Origin: Roseiarcus sp963748545
GTDB taxonomy: Bacteria > Pseudomonadota > Alphaproteobacteria > Rhizobiales > Beijerinckiaceae
NCBI GenBank assembly: GCA_963748545.1
Contig: CAVVJO010000035.1
Span: 552,813-616,812 of the forward strand
Reading direction: 5' to 3'
DNA: 64,000 nt
The notes under the pieces were generated by a model, which searched no databases, was not told the DNA's origin, and saw only the letters and a program-made list of their open reading frames with translations. Every line of letters begins with the position of its first letter. Within the stretch, counting starts at the first letter, position 1. This document shows positions 1 through 8,644 of this stretch, piece by piece. The translations under genes and the position numbers were made by a program.

Positions 1-767
1 AGGCCTCGCTGTTGTGCTTCGACGAGTTCTCCGTGCGCGACATCGCCGACGCGATGATTCTCGGGCGGCTGTTTACGGCGCTGTTTGCGGCCGGCGTCGT
101 GGTGGTGGCGACCTCCAACGTCGCGCCCGACGATCTCTACCAGGACGGCCTCAACCGCGCGCTCTTCCTGCCGTTCATCGCGCTGCTCAAGGAGCGCTGC
201 GCGGTCGTTCGCCTCGACGCGCTGACCGACTACCGGCTGGAGAAGCTGGTGCGCGCGCCGGTCTACTATACGCCGTTGGGCGAAAAGGCGGACGCCGCGC
301 TCGACGCCGCCTTCCTGTCGCTGACCGGCGTTCCGCGCGGCGGGCTAGTCGCCATCGAGTTGCTCGGCCGCGAGCTCCAGGTTCCGCAGGCGGTGGACGG
401 CGTCGCGCGCTTTCCGTTCGATGACCTTTGCCGAAAGCCGCTTGGTTCGCCCGATTACCTCGAGATCGCCGAGCGCTTCCACACTGTGCTGATCGACCGC
501 ATTCCGGTGCTGGGCCCGAACGAGCGCAACGCCGCCAAACGCTTCATCATCCTGATCGACGCGCTATACGACATGCGGGTGAAGCTCGTCGCGTCGGCGG
601 CGGCCGAGCCGGAAGGGCTATTCACCGGCGCCGAAGGCGCGGAGGCGTTTGAATTCGCGCGCACCGCCTCGCGCCTTTTCGAGATGCGCTCGGCCGATTA
701 CCTGGCCTTGCCGCACGGCGCGGTCGGGGCGCGGCTTGACGACCTCGGCGGCATCGCGGAGACCTGA
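1..767 (+). CDS. zapE: ZapE/AFG1-family cell division ATPase (5' end missing)
   Basis: The window opens inside this gene; codons read from base 3 and no start is visible. The first residues, LLCFDEF, are the Walker B region of AFG1/ZapE P-loop ATPases, followed by ADAMILGRLF and the sensor-like VATSNVAPDDLYQDGLNR typical of the family. About 255 residues of the usual 370-400 are present, so the Walker A half lies upstream. ZapE is known as a Z-ring-associated ATPase; its mitochondrial relative AFG1 acts in inner-membrane protein quality control. The stop (765-767) abuts the GTG of the TetR gene, so the two are probably co-transcribed. Confidence 0.9.
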   Translation, partial: ASLLCFDEFSVRDIADAMILGRLFTALFAAGVVVVATSNVAPDDLYQDGLNRALFLPFIALLKERCAVVRLDALTDYRLEKLVRAPVYYTPLGEKADAALDAAFLSLTGVPRGGLVAIELLGRELQVPQAVDGVARFPFDDLCRKPLGSPDYLEIAERFHTVLIDRIPVLGPNERNAAKRFIILIDALYDMRVKLVASAAAEPEGLFTGAEGAEAFEFARTASRLFEMRSADYLALPHGAVGARLDDLGGIAET

Positions 768-1376
768 GTGGCGAACGGGCTCATCGCCGAGAGCAACGAG
801 GCGAGGCTGGTCGAAATCGCCAGGGCGCATGTGCGCAAGTTCGGGCACGCCCGAACCACCGTCGTCGGGGTCGCCGCCGACGCCGGCATGACCCACGCGA
901 ACGTCTACCGATATTTTCCTTCGAAGGCGGCGCTGCTCGACGAGGTCGTAGCGAGCGGACTGAGGTCGCTGGAAGCGCGTCTGCGCGAAGCCGTCGAAGG
1001 GGCCGACCCGGCCTATGACAAGCTCGAGCGGATGCTGCTCGCTGTCCACCGCGATTATCGGATGAAGCTCGACGACGATCCCGAGTTGTTCGACTTGCTG
1101 GTCGAAGCGCTCGCGCGCAATCGCCCGAGCGCGCGCAAGCATCGCTCGCGGGTGCAATCTGAGATTCAGCGGGCCTATGAGGAGGGCGTGGCCTCGGGCG
1201 CCTTCGCGATGACCGACCGGCGCCGCGCCATGTCGCTGATCTTCGACGCCGCGCACCGCTTCATCCATCCGGTCGCGCTCCGGCTCGACCGAGACAGCGC
1301 GCCTCAAGCGGTGGCGTCCCGCTTCGAGACGGTGCTGGCGATCACGCTGAGGGCGCTGCGCACCGGGCGCGTGTGA
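768..1376 (+). CDS. TetR/AcrR-family transcriptional regulator
   Basis: A 202-residue protein with an N-terminal helix-turn-helix (residues about 18-62, AADAGMTHANVYRYFPSK), the TetR recognition-helix signature, followed by a helical C-terminal ligand and dimer domain. It starts with GTG directly after the zapE stop, giving zero spacing and likely translational coupling. TetR proteins are normally repressors released by a small ligand. Neither ligand nor target can be read from the sequence; the convergent neighbour is a PhnD-like gene. An out-of-frame reading on the other strand is only a shadow. Confidence 0.88.
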   Translation: MANGLIAESNEARLVEIARAHVRKFGHARTTVVGVAADAGMTHANVYRYFPSKAALLDEVVASGLRSLEARLREAVEGADPAYDKLERMLLAVHRDYRMKLDDDPELFDLLVEALARNRPSARKHRSRVQSEIQRAYEEGVASGAFAMTDRRRAMSLIFDAAHRFIHPVALRLDRDSAPQAVASRFETVLAITLRALRTGRV

Positions 1377-1394
1377 AAGAGGCGGCGCCCGCCG

Positions 1395-2207
1395 TCACCT
1401 GAGCTCTGGATAGCCCGCTCTTTGCGCCTCGCGCTCGGCGTCGAGCACGCGGCGATAGTCGGCGATCGTCAGGACCTGCGCGCCGGTGATTCCGAGCGCC
1501 GCGCGCGCGTCCGCGAGTCGCGGATCGGCGAGCGCCTCGAACAAGGCCTCGCGCACGGCGGGGAGGGCCGAGGCGAGGCCGGCGCTCAGGACGAACGGCA
1601 GGCTGGGCGAGCGCGGGCTTTCCGCCACGATGACGACTTGCGCGGAGAGCGCGGGGCGAAGGCGGGCGAGGAGGCCAAAGGTGACGCAGTCGATTGCGGC
1701 GAGGTCCGCCCGGCCCTCTGCGACGGCTTCGAGACTTGCCGCATGCGACCCGGTGATAATGACCTTCGAGAAAAACGGCTTTCCGCAGGCAATCGGCGCG
1801 ATCGTCGCGCGAAACAAATTCATGCCGCTGTTGCTGTCGTGCGCATTCACCGCGGCGACCGCGCCCCGGAACGCCGTGAGTTCGCGGCGCGACGCGCGCT
1901 TGGAGCATACGAGAAAGCTGCGATGATCGGCCCCGCTGCACCCTGCAAAGTCGTATTCGGGAGCTGCAATCAGGACGACCGCCTCCCGCAGCGCCGTCAT
2001 GTAAGGGTAGCCACAGGTCTGGGCGAAGATCAGGCCCGGGTCGCGCCACAGGTCCGTAAGGTCGCGCTCGCGCGTCAGCTCCGCCGGCGCGGCAAATCCT
2101 CGCGCTCGCAAGGCCGCCGCGATCCGGCGCCACAGCGCGTCGTTGGCGGCGAAAATCTCCGGAAAGTCGTACATCGGCAGCGCCGCGACCGGCGCGTGCG
2201 TCCTCAT
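1395..2207 (-). CDS. PhnD-like periplasmic-binding-fold protein without signal peptide
   Basis: A 270-residue protein resembling the phosphate/phosphonate ABC substrate-binding family (PF12974, PhnD-like): a Tyr/Pro-rich N-terminus, the GCSGADHRSFLVC segment, NAHDSNSGMNLFR and a later ADLAAIDCVTFGLL segment. No export signal is visible: it starts MRTHAPVAALPMYDFPE, and no ABC permease or ATPase is adjacent. It may therefore be a cytoplasmic or degenerate member rather than a transporter component. Its ATG overlaps the stop of the desaturase gene by 4 bases (ATGA), so the two are translationally coupled. The link to lipid desaturation is unexplained. Confidence 0.75.
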   Translation of the reverse strand: MRTHAPVAALPMYDFPEIFAANDALWRRIAAALRARGFAAPAELTRERDLTDLWRDPGLIFAQTCGYPYMTALREAVVLIAAPEYDFAGCSGADHRSFLVCSKRASRRELTAFRGAVAAVNAHDSNSGMNLFRATIAPIACGKPFFSKVIITGSHAASLEAVAEGRADLAAIDCVTFGLLARLRPALSAQVVIVAESPRSPSLPFVLSAGLASALPAVREALFEALADPRLADARAALGITGAQVLTIADYRRVLDAEREAQRAGYPELR

Positions 2208-3127
2208 GCGGCGCGGCCGCTCCAGTCGGGGTGGACGGGGCGGTCGTGGCCCTTGAGCCCGAAGCGCTGCGCGACGTCAAAATAGCTGTCGTACACGAGG
2301 CCGCCATTGCGGCGGATCAGCGCTTCCCGGTTGAGTCGATAGAAAGCCGGGATCTGGTACCACGGCAGGCCGCCGCGCAGGTGATGGGCGACGTGCAGGT
2401 TGTTGTGGAGGAACAGCAGGCCGAGGATGCGGGCGTTCTCGACGATCGCGGTGCGCCGTTCGGGCTCGGCGGCCGCGCGGTGCTCGGCGAAAGACCGCAC
2501 CATCGCCAAACTCATGCCGGGATAGACGAAGGCGGCGACATAAACCACAAGCGGCATGCCGCAGAACCCGATCACCCAGATGAGCACCGGCGCGCATTGC
2601 ACAGCGTGCCAGAACAGCGTCGAGCGCGCGTCGTTGCGGCCGCGCCAGGCGTCGCGAGCGTATTTGAAGACGAAGCCCCCGACCATCCAGGCCGGACCGA
2701 AGACCATGCGGCCAAGCAGCGTCGATTGCGCGACGACCAGCGCCCGCCGAGCCGGCCCGAGGTCACGCCATCCCGCCGTGGTCCAGTAATAGCTTTCGGG
2801 GTCCTCGAAGGGGTCTGTCAGGTTGGCGTCCTGGTGGTGCCGCATATGGGTCTCGCGATAGATGCGGTAAGGCAGCCAGAGCGACAGCGGCCAGACGCCG
2901 AGCGCCTCGTTGACCGTTCGCCACGGCGTGGGATGGCCGTGGATGACCTCGTGCTGCAGGTTCATTTGCCAGGCGATGATCCAGGCGCCGAGCGGCGCCA
3001 GCGCCCACCAGGGCAGATCCCGCCAGAACCAGGTGACCAATCCCCACAATCCGTAGATGACGATCGCCAGCAAGAGAGTTGGCCCTTCGACCTGGCGGCC
3101 GACGGGCGGCAGTTCGACAATATCCAC
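2204..3127 (-). CDS. Membrane fatty acid desaturase
   Basis: An integral-membrane di-iron desaturase with the three histidine boxes: HEVIHGH, HMRHH (within RETHMRHHQDAN) and HNNLHVAHH, with hydrophobic segments between. It would introduce a double bond into an acyl chain or related lipid. I chose GTG at 3127 because GGAG sits 6 bases upstream, giving 307 residues. A TTG at 3184 would add 19 poorly conserved-looking residues and has no ribosome binding site. It overlaps the downstream PhnD-like gene by ATGA. The family also includes carotenoid- and lipid-modifying enzymes, so the exact substrate is open. Confidence 0.85.
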   Translation of the reverse strand: MDIVELPPVGRQVEGPTLLLAIVIYGLWGLVTWFWRDLPWWALAPLGAWIIAWQMNLQHEVIHGHPTPWRTVNEALGVWPLSLWLPYRIYRETHMRHHQDANLTDPFEDPESYYWTTAGWRDLGPARRALVVAQSTLLGRMVFGPAWMVGGFVFKYARDAWRGRNDARSTLFWHAVQCAPVLIWVIGFCGMPLVVYVAAFVYPGMSLAMVRSFAEHRAAAEPERRTAIVENARILGLLFLHNNLHVAHHLRGGLPWYQIPAFYRLNREALIRRNGGLVYDSYFDVAQRFGLKGHDRPVHPDWSGRAA

Positions 3128-3282
3128 GTCCCACTCCGCGTTCGGGGAGGGTCTCCAAGCGTCCCCAACTCGAAGTCGACACAATCATTGTTCACAGCCC
3201 GCGACAATGCGGCGAAAAGGCGCCGCGCGATATTTTTCTATACAAATAGTCAAGTTTCAATGTTCACGCCAAATTGCGCAGC

Positions 3283-3780
3283 TTAACCGCCGCGCATCTC
3301 ACCCTTCGCCGCCTCCAGCGCGCCGGGCTCGAGCTCGCAATAAAGGAGCCGCGCCGGGTCGACCGGACCGGGCAGGCTGATGCGGCCTGGAGGAGCCGGC
3401 TTAAATCCCATGCGGGCGTAGTACGGCTCGTCGCCGACCAGGATGACCAGCTTCCAGCCCGCCGCCTTGGCGGCGTCAAGGGCGTGGTTCACCAGCGCCT
3501 CGCCGATGCCCTGGCTGCGGAAAACCGGCTCGACGATCAACGGACCGAGCAGCAGGGCTGGCGCGCCGCCGATGTCGACGGGCGTCATGGCGTTGGCCCC
3601 GACCAGCAGCGTGCCGACCCGCGCGACAAAGCTGAGCTCCGGCACGGGGGCCGTGGTCTCGCGGACACGATACGCCGAGCGGGCAAATCGGCCGGGGCCG
3701 AAAACACGTGCGTTCAGATGATCGATTGCGGCGGCGTCGTCGGGCGTTTCGGGTTCGAGCAGGAGCGAGAGGTCGGACAT
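3283..3780 (-). CDS. GNAT-family N-acetyltransferase
   Basis: A 165-residue single-domain GNAT protein of the YhbS type. The acetyl-CoA-binding motif A is visible as VEPVFRSQGIGEALVNHAL, followed by YYARMGFKPAPPG, the beta-strand/bulge region typical of these enzymes. It would transfer an acetyl group from acetyl-CoA to an amine; the substrate cannot be inferred. It lies 41 bases downstream of zwf on the same strand, so the two may be co-transcribed, though no functional link is evident. Confidence 0.85.
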   Translation of the reverse strand: MSDLSLLLEPETPDDAAAIDHLNARVFGPGRFARSAYRVRETTAPVPELSFVARVGTLLVGANAMTPVDIGGAPALLLGPLIVEPVFRSQGIGEALVNHALDAAKAAGWKLVILVGDEPYYARMGFKPAPPGRISLPGPVDPARLLYCELEPGALEAAKGEMRGG

Positions 3781-3821
3781 CGCGCCGCCTCTATCACGCA
3801 GCGCGGCGATCCGTCATCCGA

Positions 3822-5285
3822 TTACGTCCCAAACTCGTCCGGTTCGCGCCACCCGCGCTCGAATGGCAGTCTCCACGAATGGGGCGCGATCAGCTGATAG
3901 ATCGACTGCGGACCCCAGGAGCCCGGAGCGTAGATGCGGACCGGCGGCGGGTTCTCGAGCACGCGGGTCGACACCTCCCACAGGCGCTCGATGCCGTCGG
4001 CCGTGCAGAACAGCGTGTGGTCCCCCTTCATGGCGTCGAGGATCAGCCGTTCGTAGGCCTCGAGCACAGCGGCGCCCTCGCCGGTTTCGTGCAGTCGAAA
4101 CTGCAGGCTCTGCTTGGCGAGCCGCATGCCCGGTCCGGGCTTTTTTCCGTAGAAGGACAGGGACACTCGGGACTGGTCGGCGAGATCGAAGGTGAGATGG
4201 TCGGGCCCCTGCAAACCGAGCCCGGAATCCTCCGGAAACATGCTGCGCGGCGGCTCCTTGAAGGCGATCGAAATGATCCGCTGGCCCTGCGCCATGCGTT
4301 TGCCGGTGCGCAGGTAGAAGGGCACGCCAGCCCACCGCCAGTTGTCGACCCGACACTTGAGGGCGATGAACGTCTCGGTATCCAATTCCGGATCGACGCC
4401 CTTTTCGTTGCGGTAGCCGATGTATTGCCCGCGCACGACGTTGGCGGGATCGATCGGCATCAGCGAACGGAACACCTTGTTCTTCTCCTCGCTGATTGGG
4501 CCCGGCGCCAGCGAGGTCGGCGGCTCCATCGCCACGAAACCGAGGATCTGGAAGAGGTGAGTGACGACCATGTCGCGAAACGCGCCCGTCTGCTCGTAGA
4601 AGCTTATGCGATTGCCAATATCCAGCGTCTCGGGAACGTCGATCTCGATGTGATCGATAAAATTGCGGTTCCAGATCGGTTCGAACAAGCCGTTGCCGAA
4701 GCGGAAGGCGAGGATGTTCTGCGCCGGTTCCTTGCCGAGAAAATGGTCGATGCGGAAGATCTGGTCTTCGGCGAACACCTTGTGCAGTTCGGCGTTGAGC
4801 GCAACCGCGCTCTCGAGGTCGGTCCCGAACGGCTTCTCCATGATCACCCGCGAGCCCTTGGCAAGGCCCGCCTCCTGGAGCATCTTGACCGCCGACAGCG
4901 CCGCGGCGGGCGGCACGCTGAGATAATTCACGAGCTGGAACTCTCCGCCGAGCGCTTCTTCGGCGCGCCGAACGGCCGCGGCGAGCGCGCCCGGGCCCTC
5001 CTTAATCGGGACGTAATCGAGCGCGGCGTCGAGCGCCGGCCAGTCGCCCGGGGCGGGCGGGTGATCGTGGTGCATCTCGACCGCCTTGCGCGCGATCGCC
5101 CGGAAGTCGTCCAGCGTGATGTCGTCGAGCGAGACTCCGATGATGCGGCACTTGGGAATGAACCGCGCCGTCATAAGGTGGAAAAGTCCCGGCAGCAGCT
5201 TGCGCTGGGCAAGGTCGCCGGTCGCTCCGAACAGCACGACCACCTGGGGCAACTTGGGACCCACTCCGGTCGGTATCTTCGCCAT
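3822..5285 (-). CDS. zwf: Glucose-6-phosphate 1-dehydrogenase
   Basis: A 487-residue protein, the normal family length. The N-terminal NADP site is GATGDLAQRKLLPGLF and the catalytic signature RIDHFLGKE lies near residue 175. It oxidises glucose 6-phosphate to 6-phosphogluconolactone, the entry of the oxidative pentose phosphate and Entner-Doudoroff pathways, producing NADPH. The usual partners pgl and edd are not adjacent. The start ATG at 5285 gives MAKIPTGVGPKLPQVVVLFG, with the Rossmann strand starting about residue 14. The opposite-strand 527-residue open frame is a high-G+C shadow. Confidence 0.97.
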   Translation of the reverse strand: MAKIPTGVGPKLPQVVVLFGATGDLAQRKLLPGLFHLMTARFIPKCRIIGVSLDDITLDDFRAIARKAVEMHHDHPPAPGDWPALDAALDYVPIKEGPGALAAAVRRAEEALGGEFQLVNYLSVPPAAALSAVKMLQEAGLAKGSRVIMEKPFGTDLESAVALNAELHKVFAEDQIFRIDHFLGKEPAQNILAFRFGNGLFEPIWNRNFIDHIEIDVPETLDIGNRISFYEQTGAFRDMVVTHLFQILGFVAMEPPTSLAPGPISEEKNKVFRSLMPIDPANVVRGQYIGYRNEKGVDPELDTETFIALKCRVDNWRWAGVPFYLRTGKRMAQGQRIISIAFKEPPRSMFPEDSGLGLQGPDHLTFDLADQSRVSLSFYGKKPGPGMRLAKQSLQFRLHETGEGAAVLEAYERLILDAMKGDHTLFCTADGIERLWEVSTRVLENPPPVRIYAPGSWGPQSIYQLIAPHSWRLPFERGWREPDEFGT

Positions 5286-5416
5286 GTGTAAAATCTCCCG
5301 GGCGCCTTCGCCGTCCGCGACAATGTGCCGCGGGTAGCGTGACAGTCATGCGACAGGATGGACGTTCCGCCAAGCCCGGAGTTCAGAATACGGCTCGCGG
5401 CGACGCGGCGCGACCG

Positions 5417-7011
5417 TCAATCTTCGTCCAGCAGCGCCAGCCGCATGAGGCCTGCGAGAGAGGCGTCCGTCGCCCGCTCGAGTTTGTTCACAACGCCCGC
5501 GCGATCTTGGATCGGCCCGTTGTGGCCGCCGATCGCCAACTCGCCGGCCTCGAAGAGGGCGAGGGCGTGAGCGACAAGATCGTCGCGGGTCCGCGTTCCG
5601 TCCAGGAGGGGCAGATAGAGGCGCTGCAGCGGTTCGAGGCGCACGCCGGCATGGCGTCGGCTCACGGTGTCGAAACCTGCGCGCGCGTCGCTCGCCGCGC
5701 CAAGGCGACGGGACGCTCGGCGACGCGGGCGGCGCAAACGACCGGCTCGGTCGAAATCGCGCAAAGTCCGAACGCCACTAGGCTCGCAAGCAGGTTGGCG
5801 ACCCGCTCGCGCAAGGCGGGGTCTGTATCGCGCGAAGGCGCGAGGTCTTCAAGGCGCGAGGAGCGCGGCGTCCGGGCGATCAGCCCGCCGACGGCCTGCA
5901 CGGCCGCTTCATCGTCCACCTGGACAGCGTCGTCCTCCTGGGCGATGCGCCGCTCGGCCGCGCCGTCCTGCGGCGGGGTCACGATCAGGTTCTGCGGCGC
6001 GACGAAATGCAGCGCTTCCAGCACATCGCGTCGGATGTCTCGCCTGATCAGGGCCGCGCGGCGCCGATGAGTGACGATCGCCTCACGAAAGCCTCGGCCG
6101 CTGAAGATATCGAGATATTGTTCGCGTGCGCGGTCGTCTCCCCGCGCCAGCGCACGGATCATTCCGCTCCGGCCGGCGCCATGGCCTCCTCTCGGTTGGC
6201 GGACACGTTGCATTCGCCGACATAGGTCAGGTCGTGGCGGTCGAGCGCGGCCCAAAAGTCGTCGAAGGCGACCGGCTCGTTGGACACCTCGAACATCTCG
6301 TGTGCGATATAGGCGTCGCCGCCCGCCGCGACCCACCGCGCGTCCTCGCGCCAGAACCGGCCGTAGGTGTAGCGGCTGTTGCTCTCGGCCGAGAGCCGGT
6401 CGAGGAGTTCGCGCGCCTGCTCCGCCCGGCGGGTCAGATCGTTCTGCAAACGCGCATGAATGATGAGGCTGTCGCGGGCGATTTGAAACAACCGCCAGCC
6501 CGGGAGCACGTTGAAGCTGACCGTGGCGGCGCCTTCGGGCGCGAGCCGCTCCGCCACCACGCGCAGGAGCTCTTCCCGGACCGGCTGCGGAACCCAGCTG
6601 TAGAACTCCGTGGCAGATGATAAAGTCGAACACGCCGTCGGCGGGCCCGATCGTGTCGAGGCTGCGAGCGCCGAGTTCGATGTTGGTCAGCCCCAACCGC
6701 TCGATGCGCTGGGTCCCGGCGGCGATCTGAACGGGGGAAAGGTCGACGCCGACAAAGCGCGCCTCCGGCCAGGCGGCGGCGAGCGGAATGATGTGCCCTC
6801 CGGAGGCGCAGCCGATCTCGAGCACACTCGCGGCGCGCGCCAGAGGACTCGTCAGGCCGAACCAGAGCGCCGCTGCGGCGATCCGCGCCGGCTGCTGGCG
6901 TTCGAGAGGCTGGGAGACATAGGGGATCTCGTCATAGCTGGCGCGGGTCCGTTCGACCGCTTCGCGAACGTCCGCCGGAGTGGGGTCGGGGGGAATCGCG
7001 CTGCGGCTCAC
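5417..7011 (-). CDS. SAM-dependent methyltransferase with regulatory domain (three frame breaks)
   Basis: The N-terminus has a class I SAM site (LEIGCASGGHIIPLA) and matches proteins combining a methyltransferase with the PF10119 'regulatory' domain and a C-terminal winged-helix domain (PKMT-like protein lysine methyltransferases, about 520 residues). The frame breaks near 6603-6608 (FIICHGV then YSWVPQPVREELL), near 6170 (returning at MIRALARGDDRAREQYLD) and near 5680 (C-terminus LYLPLLDGTRTRDDLV to the stop at 5417). Each is repaired by one base; at 6603-6608 GAGTTC should be GAGTC. Starts GTG at 7011, overlapping the prmA stop by GTGA. Either a decayed gene or, more likely, sequence error. 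Confidence 0.75.
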
Positions 7012-7923
7012 GTACGTCTCAGCCTGAGACTCGACCAGCCTTCAAGATCGATGCGATCGGCGCAGTAAAAACCCTGCGCGCGCCAGCCCGCCAGCACGCC
7101 AGGAACGTCGGCGATCAGCAGCCCGGAGACGATCGCGTCGCCGCCAGGGCTGGTGACGGCGGCGAGCGAGGGCGCAAGCAGCCGCAGGGGTCTGGCCAGA
7201 ATGTTGGCGAAGACGACGTCGTAGGGGGCGCCCTCGCGCAAAGAGCGGGACTCGACGCCGCGCGAGACGACCGCTTTGCAAAACTGACCGACGCCGTTGA
7301 GCCGCGCGTTATCGTTGGCGACCGCGACCGCGACCGGATCGATGTCGCCGAGCCAGACCTTCCGTTTTAGGACCTTGGCCGCTGCGACCGCGAGGACGCC
7401 CGCGCCGCATCCGACGTCGAGTACGGCGCGCGGGCGGCGCCGCTTGAGCAAACGGTCGAAATGCAGGAGGCAGCCGCGCGTCGTGCCGTGGTGGCCAGTC
7501 CCGAAGGCAAGGCCGGCCTCGATCTCGATACTGATGTCGTTCGCGCGGACCTTTTCGCGGTCATGACCGCCATGGACCAGGAAGCGCCCCGCGCGGACCG
7601 GGACGAGCCCGGCGAGGGCATTGGCGACCCAGTCTTTCTGCTCGGTGAGACCGAAAGTGGCTGTTCAGGGCCGTCTCCTGGTCCGCGGCGGCGGCGATCA
7701 ACGCCCGGAGCTCGTCATGGTCCGGCTCGAAACCGAAATAGGCCTCGACCAGCCAGGCCTTGCCGCCACCGGGCCAGGGGTCGCCGGTCTCGAACGCGGC
7801 CGAGGCGGCTTCTGCGGGTTCGAAGCTCTCGACAATCAGGTCGGCGACCGCCCGCGCGCGGCGCTCGTCGGTGGTGAGCGTGAGGCGGTGGGCGGCGTTG
7901 TTGGGCGGGAGGCCTTCGAGCAT
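7008..7923 (-). CDS. prmA: Ribosomal protein L11 methyltransferase (one frame break)
   Basis: SAM motif LDVGCGAGVLAVAAAK, the preceding GLAFGTGHHGTTRGCL and VFANILARPLRLLAPSL are characteristic of PrmA, which methylates ribosomal protein L11. The N-terminal half (MLEGLPPNNAAHRLTL, from 7923) and the catalytic half lie in different frames. The break is near 7655-7665 where coding-strand CACTTTCGG should read CACTTCGG (one extra T), giving HFGLTEQKDWV. Total length 916 bp is 3n+1, consistent with one inserted base and about 305 residues. It is probably an intact gene with a sequence error. It overlaps the downstream methyltransferase gene by 4 bases. Confidence 0.88.
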
Positions 7924-8026
7924 GTTCGCCGCCTAACACGGCTTCACACTCCCCGCCAGCCTAAGCCATACAAGCTCCCACGCCGCCGACGCCCTCGGCG
8001 CGTGTCCTTCGGTCAGGAGGAGGCAT

Positions 8027-8638
8027 ATGGCCGCAAGATCGGATCTGGCGACGGCGCGTTCGTTTTCGGTCGACTTCGCCGAGAGCGCGGAAGAGATCCT
8101 TCTTCAGCCGAACGGCTGGGTTCCGAATAATGCGCGCCTGCCGGCGCTCGTCTATCGCCGCGTGCGCATCGGCGAAGGGCAGGTCGGCGAAGGGCAGGTC
8201 GGCGAGCGGCAGGTCAGCAAGCGGCAGATCGACTTGGCCTCCGCGTTCGAAGCCCTGTTTCAGCGCAACGCTTGGCCGCCCGCCTGGCGCAACGGCGTCT
8301 ATGGATACCACCACTACCATTCGACCGCTCACGAGGCGCTGGCGTTCGCGGGTGGCTGGGCGAGGCTCATGCTCGGCGGACCGGGCGGAATCGAGGTCGA
8401 GGTCAACCCTGGGGACGTCGTCGTGCTTCCGGTGGGGACCGGTCATTGCCGGCTCGATGCGGACCGCGATTTCCTGGTCGTCGGCGCTTACCCGCTGGGC
8501 CCGACATGGGACATTCGCCGCGCCGCGCCCACCGCGGCTGAGATCGCGCGCATGTGCTCGCTGCCGGTCCCAATGTCCGATCCGGTCGCCGGCGTTCACG
8601 GTCCGCTGACATCGCTCTGGCGCAGACCGTCGTCTTGA
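8027..8638 (+). CDS. YjlB-like cupin-domain protein with internal pentapeptide repeat
   Basis: A 203-residue protein of the YjlB/cupin family: PNNARLPALVYRR, NGVYGYHHYHSTAHEAL (metal-type histidines), MLGGPGGIEVEVNPGD and LPVGTGHCRL form the double-stranded beta-helix. The family is widespread and of unknown biochemical role. It has a strong AGGAGG just upstream of the ATG. Oddly, between VRI and DLASAFEALF it carries GEGQV-GEGQV-GERQV-SKRQI, four in-frame copies of a 15-bp unit (8171-8230) that relatives would not be expected to have. The insertion lies in the N-terminal region before the beta-helix core, so the fold may tolerate it. Confidence 0.85.
   Translation: MAARSDLATARSFSVDFAESAEEILLQPNGWVPNNARLPALVYRRVRIGEGQVGEGQVGERQVSKRQIDLASAFEALFQRNAWPPAWRNGVYGYHHYHSTAHEALAFAGGWARLMLGGPGGIEVEVNPGDVVVLPVGTGHCRLDADRDFLVVGAYPLGPTWDIRRAAPTAAEIARMCSLPVPMSDPVAGVHGPLTSLWRRPSS
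8171..8230 (+). repeat. 15-bp tandem repeat, four copies, inside the cupin gene
   Basis: Copies at 8171-8185 and 8186-8200 are identical (GGCGAAGGGCAGGTC); 8201-8215 differs at one base and 8216-8230 at several. The unit is a multiple of three, so the frame is kept and the protein gains pentapeptides of the form GE(G/R)QV. The identical copies at the 5' end suggest recent duplication by replication slippage. Confidence 0.93.
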
Positions 8639-8644
8639 CCGCTT

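Noticed and set aside
12..424. Other-frame ORFs over zapE, such as an Arg-rich 136-residue frame
   Set aside because: The ZapE motifs are unambiguous in the main frame.
3708..5291. Long open frames opposite zwf, uvrC (10120-12012), the nucleoside permease (16600-18051) and deoA (20387-21925), some above 480 codons
   Set aside because: High G+C leaves few stops in opposite frames. The translations are Arg/Ala/Asp-rich without motifs, while the other strand encodes clearly conserved enzymes.
5417..7011. Treating the frame-broken genes as decaying pseudogenes
   Set aside because: All are single-base changes with conserved protein on both sides, hit core genes, and recur at one sequence context. 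Sequence error explains them better.
8171..8230. Short direct repeats as a CRISPR-like array
   Set aside because: Units are contiguous, with no spacers, and lie inside a coding frame.
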